From Trichobilharzia regenti (Eukaryota; Platyhelminthes; Trematoda; Strigeidida; Schistosomatidae): a stretch of DNA of 64,000 nucleotides. This document shows positions 59,000-64,000 of the stretch, piece by piece. Made by a program: the position numbers and the translations under genes. A model generated the notes under the pieces. That model did not search any database and was not told the DNA's origin. It worked only from the letters and a program-made list of their open reading frames with translations. The stretch covers positions 85,716,721 through 85,780,720 of the forward strand of contig OX235263.1 in NCBI GenBank assembly GCA_944472135.2, written 5' to 3'. Position 1 is the first letter of the stretch. Every line of letters starts with the position of its first letter.

Positions 59000-60142
59000 A
59001 TAAAATCGAATGAATCTCGATTTGTGTGGCAGGAAACTTGTCTTCTGATTGGTTCGCAAAAGACACTCACGCTTAGCGTCCTGAAAAAACTACTCTACAT
59101 GAACCTTCAATTCAATGTAGATTCATCTACGGAAACACTGAAAAATCGACTGTCCCGTTCACTTAAGAAAACCTTCTTCACAGCTGAACTACGATTAACC
59201 TTCTCCAAGAAACCTATGATTCGTATGAACGTGAAGGATAAACTACCACTCCTGGCCTCATCAATGTGTATCTACCAATTCACCTGCTCGTGTGGAGCCA
59301 GGTATGTCAGCCCTACCTAGCATTCGCTTTCCAAACGTATCACTAAACACTTACCAACATGGTTTTACAAAGGAAAAAAACGATGTCCCCGCAGCTCCAT
59401 CTTAGAACATCTGACAGAATCCGGACACCAAGCTACACCCCAAGCAAACTTCAAAGTCGTCTACAGAGTAAGAAGTAGTCTTCCTAAAGGTGTACGAATC
59501 AGACTTCTTCAAACTGCAGAAGCAATCGCGATTCACTTGCTAAGTTCTGAACTTTGCATACATTAGTTTGTCCAATCACTACACTTGCAATGGACGTAAT
59601 CTATCTTATTACCCGACAACTAAATTCTACCTAATCTTTTTTTCTGTCTCTTCATTAGTATTATTTTGTCTTCTCAATTGTAATATTTTACAATTTCAAC
59701 TTGTTCTCTACCTGCACCCGATTTAATTTCTACACCTCACTACCACTGTTACTGACTTGACCAACGCTCAATTTCTAGTCATTTATGTTACGTCACCCAA
59801 TTTATTCGCTCAATTTCGGTCCTAATTTAAATGGTATTATTCTCTACCACACTTCTACCTAGTCTCTACCTGTAATTACCTCTGTTGCTACCCTGACCTA
59901 AGTTGAAACATTTTATTCAATTATATTGCGTCATCTAACTTACTAACTAACTCAATCTTACTTTAGTTGCTGTCTAATTAAACTTGTTTCTATATTAAAT
60001 CATTCTTGTACTACCTAATTAATCATCAAAACTTGACAAACCACATGTACAGACACATACACAAAACAATTGCATATAAATGCGACTGTACAGATATGTG
60101 AATGAATCCGCCGAAAAGAACGTCTTCTCTTTTTTATAATTT
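59000..60142 (+). mobile_element. PLE linker, nuclease, C-terminus and 3' end
   Basis: Reads LKKLLYMNLQFNVDSSTETL, FFTAELRLTFSKKPMI, then SSMCIYQFTCSCGARYVSPT with GRT changed to SPT and a stop. Continuing past the stop gives LSKRITKHLPTWFYKGKKRC, SSILEHLTESGHQAT, NFKVVYRVRSSLPKG and AEAIAIHLLSSELCIH. The 3' flank ends with a hammerhead-like motif at 60080-60130. Only the stop disrupts about 190 codons. Confidence 0.75.
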
Positions 60143-60399
60143 GGAATTGACTGGACACAACCGACATCCAATTCTCAATAAATAACATCAACGATCATGA
60201 ATTTCGTGGACTATTAATAACAAACACAGAGCTTACTTAGACAACTATTAGCTATTCTCTGATAAAAAGCACAACTACCAGTCAATATCGCTGGGGAGCA
60301 TTTGTTTCCACAACCAACTTGGTAAACCCCATCGGTCATGACTCCTCACCACAACTTTATTTTGGAGTCGTCTATCACTCGAGAGCGTTGTTTTGCATG

Positions 60400-60610
60400 G
60401 ATATGACTAATGGACTGGTGAATTCCTATCCAGTGGGTGAATGGTAAATGAGCTCGCGCTGGGTTCAATTTCGGGTAGGGTTTGCACTGTTGAAGAGTCC
60501 CAAACTGGGATGAAACAATCCATTACTTCCTGGTTTTAAATGGTTCCCTAACAGAAGCTATTTTGTGATCAAACTTCAAATAAATCAAATCACTGGAAAT
60601 CCACACTTTC
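60400..60610 (+). mobile_element. Decayed Sm-alpha-like SINE
   Basis: Head CAGTGGGTGAATGGTAAATG. A hammerhead-like segment with CTGTTGA and GATGAAAC, then a tail with TTTTGTGATCAAACTTC. Confidence 0.6.
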
Positions 60611-60749
60611 CAACGTATTCTAAAAACTAACATCACAATAAACTGGTTATGAAGCAGTAATCAATGTCACGTGTCTAACCTTTGTTGTTTGTATTGACTG
60701 AATTTTATCAGTCGACATGGTGGTCGAGTTAAGTGCACTTTGAAATGCT

Positions 60750-60865
60750 TGCTGGTACTTATCTGTAGGGCATATCGGCAACCTCATATGTCCGAACCCT
60801 CGTCACGAAGCGCTGCAGAGGAGTTAGAGACGCTACCAATGAACTATTCGGACTCACAATTAATC
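60750..60865 (-). mobile_element. tRNA-derived SINE family 4, copy 2
   Basis: Minus-strand A box TAGTTCATTGGTAGCG and B box GGGTTCGGACAT with a following GTTGCCGATATGCCC block. Confidence 0.5.
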
Positions 60866-60950
60866 TCCTGTTAAATAACAAAACCTTTCCAATTATAACA
60901 TTTAACTCTAAGAACTTTATATATTTACATATCCTACGAAACATACTCAC

Positions 60951-61139
60951 CAAATTGTGATTCTAATTCTTTTATCAGATACATTTCATCACTTGTTATA
61001 AAATTGACTGCTACACCTTCTTTGCCAAATCGACCTGATCTTCCGATACGGTGTAAATACGTCTCCCAGTCAGCATTACCACTCCGCGTTGTCGGCATAT
61101 TCCAATTAATAATCAAATTCACCTGTGGAATATCCAAAC
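60951..61139 (-). CDS. DDX19: DEAD-box RNA helicase DDX19/DBP5-like, exon
   Basis: A 189-nt exon. The minus-strand frame reads LDIPQVNLIINWNMPTTRSG, then YLHRIGRSGRFGKEGVAVNF and ELESQFG. HRIGRSGRFG is helicase motif VI, and the residues around it fit the second RecA-like domain of the DDX19/DBP5 mRNA-export helicases. The acceptor AG is at 61140-61141 and the donor GTGAGT at 60945-60950, and phase matches the upstream exon (one base G plus GT makes the Gly of SRG). The C-terminal exon is not seen in the window. DDX19 versus another close DEAD-box paralogue is inferred from recall. Confidence 0.9.
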
Positions 61140-61684
61140 CTTAAAGGGTAGAAAGAATAACAATAGACAATAGAATAACCATCATTGGGAGAATACTCGG
61201 ACTCCGCAGTTGATTAAAAAAAGGTGTACAAAGAGATGACTTCAAGCTCTGTTTCAGACTGTGAAGATATGGTTGATTGGCTTAAACAGTCAGTTTTCAG
61301 CTAATGAAGGTCACGAATTCGAGTTCGGCCAAACCTACTTCAATCTGAGCAACTGGATAGTATTATCAGTCTTCTCACACAGTAAGTATGACACTTAGCT
61401 TGGTATATGTTCCAAGCAATTGAGCTTACTTAAATAACAAACTGTTCTAGGCATATCTGACTCTTGACTGACTAATTTTGGTTGTTTTACTCAAGATTAT
61501 ATGTAGACTACAATGAGGAGCGGGATATCTCACACGATCTACAAGTGGTACTATTTGATAAAAACTAAATGATTCATTTCGTGGATATGAATCGAGATTA
61601 CATCAGCCTGCTTATTGAGAAATGTAGATCTACTTATAAGACAACTGACCTGTACAACCTTAACCAAATTATATATGCTTTCAA

Positions 61685-61995
61685 GATTTCATCATGAGCT
61701 GATATCGGTTAGAGAACCATTGGAAAACCAGCAGAAAGTACTGGACAGCAGTTTCGTCAACCTAGTTTGGGACTCCTCAGCAGTAAGTGCTCACCAAGAT
61801 TCGAATTCAGAACCTTTCGGTTACAAGGCGAGCTAGTAGGCCATGGAGCTAGAGCCCCAGTGGATGCACATAATGCTGGAGAGTCTAAAACTAGGCCGAG
61901 ACGACTGTCCAGTACTTCCTGCTGGTTTTCCAATCGTTCTCGCACCGATTTCAGCTCATGATGAAATACTGTAACTATTCAAACCCCTGTAAACC
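61685..61995. mobile_element. Two Sm-alpha-like SINEs head-to-head
   Basis: A minus-oriented unit (61685-61840) meets a plus-oriented unit (61840-61995) near their tRNA-like heads. The minus copy keeps GAAA and helix II but has CTGCTGA. The plus copy has lost the core. Confidence 0.65.
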
Positions 61996-62299
61996 AACAC
62001 TTAAGTATTATGTAGCCTTTTTTGCATATTGTATTATTTAATCTTTTTTTCGGTATGTTGTTGTTGGTTGGTCAGCATTTTGTTGTGGGATATTCGCTAA
62101 CACTTCTCCAACAGGTCTTCTTCACTTAAAAAAAAAAAAAATTTCAGGCTATTTACAGATGAAAAGTGTTAAAATAGAAAATGTGCACACCTTTATACTG
62201 CGGACAGTGTTCTGCTTGCTTGAACATAATAATAATAATTATTATAATAATTATAGTTACAATCAGTATATTTGAATCATCACCATCATTAACATTCCT

Positions 62300-62490
62300 T
62301 TGTGTTCATACGGCTTCAAGCTCTCAGTTTTGAAGTTTCGTCTCAGTAACCGTGATCTTGTTAGTGGGGCGTTTTAACAGGAATGAGGTGGCTAGCCACA
62401 CACTCCCTTCAACCTTCTCTTGTTAGCAAGGTTATTATTGCCGAAGAAAGTGTGATTTAAGAGTATGTAGGTCAGGACTCGAACCCAGAA
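62300..62490 (-). mobile_element. SINE family 3 fragment
   Basis: Plus-strand GGCTTCAAGCTCTCAG, GGTGGCTAGCCACACACTCC and ACTCGAACCC are the complement of the family tail, body and B box. Confidence 0.5.
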
Positions 62491-62569
62491 TATTTTTGAA
62501 TTGCATACAGAATTGTGAGAATATAAGTAATAATAATAATAAGAAAAATATGTGGGACAAAGAACTAAC

Positions 62570-62732
62570 CTCGTGAACAGATATTAGTAGTAATTAAAAC
62601 TCTAAAACGTGATGAACGAAAATCTTCGATAACTTTATCACGATCTGAAACATCCAAATCACCAGAAAGGATAAACACCTTATGCCCATCCAAATTCATT
62701 TTACCATCTAACCAATACGCCTCTTTACGTGT
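62570..62732 (-). CDS. DDX19: DEAD-box RNA helicase DDX19/DBP5-like, upstream exon
   Basis: A 163-nt exon. The minus-strand frame begins TRKEAYWLDGKMNLDGHKVF, continues ILSGDLDVSDRDKVIEDFRS and ends RVLITTNICSRG. TTNICSRG is helicase motif V and the SGD segment is motif IVa, both colinear with DDX19/DBP5 and directly upstream of the exon at 60951-61139. The acceptor is at 62733-62734 and the donor GTTAGT at 62564-62569. Exons for domain 1 are not found up to 64000, so the gene continues beyond the window. Confidence 0.9.
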
Positions 62733-62901
62733 CTAAATATTGAAAAATAGAAGAGAAAATCAAGTTAGAAAAAAACAACAACAGACAAGCTAATTAAAGA
62801 CGAGGAATGTTCTTTCACTGATTGGCGCAAACTTTCTCTGTTTGAATTAATGGACGGAAAAATAAAAATCATAAAAGTGGGAACTAAGCAAACCATATTC
62901 C

Positions 62902-62915
62902 GGGGGGGGGGGGGG
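62902..62915. repeat. G homopolymer (14 G)
   Basis: An uninterrupted run of 14 G, unusual in this AT-rich sequence. Confidence 0.95.
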
Positions 62916-63179
62916 TTAAATGGGGTTGACAAGAAAGAATAAACACCAAGGAACTCTGGAAACCATCTAACAAAGAACTTATCACCTAAAAAATATGCAG
63001 AACGAAATGGAGACAGATTGGATATACATTGATGAGAGCGGTGAGTGATATTACATGCCCACGTCCTCGGGTGGAACACATATTGGAAACGAAGAGTGGG
63101 GCGTCCTAGAGTGTGATAAAGAGAAGATAAAATGTGAAGAGGTTGGACGGAACAGCCAAGAAATGAGTGGAATAGAACG

Positions 63180-63350
63180 TACGTATTAATAGTACTATTG
63201 TTCTTCAGCAGCACGTCTCCATTTTGTTCTCTTATTTTCTGTGGTCCTCTTTAGTTAGCCACACGATTATCTATAGTCTCTGATCTCCTCCATGTCACCC
63301 TCGGACGCCTTACTCGTCGTTTCAAATTCTGGCTCAAAGCAGAGAATAAT
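63180..63350 (-). mobile_element. RTE-type retrotransposon 3' fragment
   Basis: Plus-strand CTCCATTTTGTTCT, TCTGATCTCCTCCATGTCAC and TACTCGTCGTTTC match the complement of the RTE 3' end as in 9100-9260. Short and decayed. Confidence 0.5.
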
Positions 63351-63760
63351 AAACATATCATAGTCACAGAAATAATTCACTTTTTATTAGCATTACTCTG
63401 TTAGTATGACTTGGCGAATACTTCTGCCTAAAAGAGAATGAACATTTGAAATCCAATATCCGGAAATTCAGAATTGACAGAATCACATAGTTACATCTGC
63501 ACATATCGCGAAAAGTCTAATGATGCTGCTGTTATAACGGTAGGGAATTAAATGAGGACGTTGTCGCCTTGTTCTGTCTGCACCTGACTAATATGCCTAT
63601 CTGCTTGTGGTACCTTCCGATTCAGTGAAGCACGCAAATATCAACAGACAAAGACTGGACTGTGTATTGTAGTACAACAATAACGACAAAGAAAGTCATG
63701 GTATTTATACATTTTACAACAATATAGACAGCTAACAGCATTTGAAATAATTGATCGTAG
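63351..63760. other. Unassigned region
   Basis: No gene recognised. Confidence 0.35.
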
Positions 63761-63764
63761 TAGA

Positions 63765-63942
63765 CAATAACAAAATGTGTGGGAATGATGATATACCATA
63801 TATGCAAGATTAACAGTCAATAACAAAATGTGTGAGAATGATGATATACCATATATGCGAGATTAACAGTCAATAACAAAATGTGTGAGAATGATGATAT
63901 ACCATATATGCGAGATTAACAGTCAATACCAAAATGTGTGGG
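63765..63942. repeat. 53-bp minisatellite, about 3.3 copies
   Basis: Units start at 63765, 63818, 63871 and 63924 with the phrase CAATAACAAAATGTGTG. Copies differ by one or two bases. Confidence 0.9.
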
Positions 63943-64000
63943 ATCCTATCAGCTGCATACATGTTCCAAGAACATTAACTACTAAACAGGGTTCAAGGTT

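Larger units (their letters stand above)
61140..62569 (-). other. Intron of the DDX19-like gene
   Basis: 1430 nt with GT-AG ends on the minus strand. Carries a head-to-head SINE pair (61685-61995) and a family-3 SINE fragment. Nothing recognised at 61142-61680. Confidence 0.85.

Noticed and set aside
62765..63214. 149-codon minus-strand ORF
   Set aside because: Contains a proline run from the G14 homopolymer, has no recognised domain and sits between an RTE fragment and a helicase exon. Probably chance.

Overview
The window looks like transposon-saturated, AT-rich genomic DNA of a schistosome or close trematode relative. Three observations support this: (i) tRNA-derived SINE units carrying a hammerhead ribozyme, the hallmark of the schistosome Sm-alpha family; (ii) many RTE-type non-LTR retrotransposon ends with (ATT)n/(AAT)n tails; (iii) an unusually dense set of Penelope-like elements (PLEs). 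The species cannot be fixed from the sequence alone. The only host gene I can support is at the right end: two minus-strand exons (60951-61139 and 62570-62732) of a DEAD-box RNA helicase of the DDX19/DBP5 type, separated by an intron with SINE insertions.

Layout: 1-4.8 kb holds a PLE endonuclease remnant, a SINE and two RTE 3' fragments. 4.8-22.4 kb is a giant imperfect inverted duplication. Its dyad is at 14262-14275, its outer edges are at 4809 and 22416, and its arms contain matching non-LTR, SINE and PLE remnants in opposite orientation. The first ~1.6 kb on each side of the dyad is almost identical between arms, and identity falls outward. The arms are interrupted asymmetrically. The left arm carries a 3.65 kb block (8331-11981) absent from the right. 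The right arm instead carries a 2.45 kb (TAAC)n array (16544-18995), at the exact place where the left arm has only a ~100 bp (GTCA/GTTA)n retrotransposon tail.

22.4-36 kb is a mosaic of RTE fragments, at least four tRNA-derived SINE types, a tandem SINE array and one decayed PLE. 36-60 kb is a PLE cluster with at least ten fragments on both strands, several joined head-to-head with inverted copies of PLE 3' ends. These are interrupted by SINEs, a solo LTR with a 5-bp target duplication (48550-49108) and a second LTR pair in inverted orientation (54752-55656). 60-64 kb holds the helicase exons plus SINE copies and a 53-bp minisatellite.

No retroelement here is complete and intact. All reverse transcriptase ORFs are truncated, frameshifted or internally deleted. 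There are no operons. The biology visible is element turnover: nested insertion, solo-LTR formation, inversion, tail expansion and arm-to-arm homogenisation, next to one ordinary spliced housekeeping gene.
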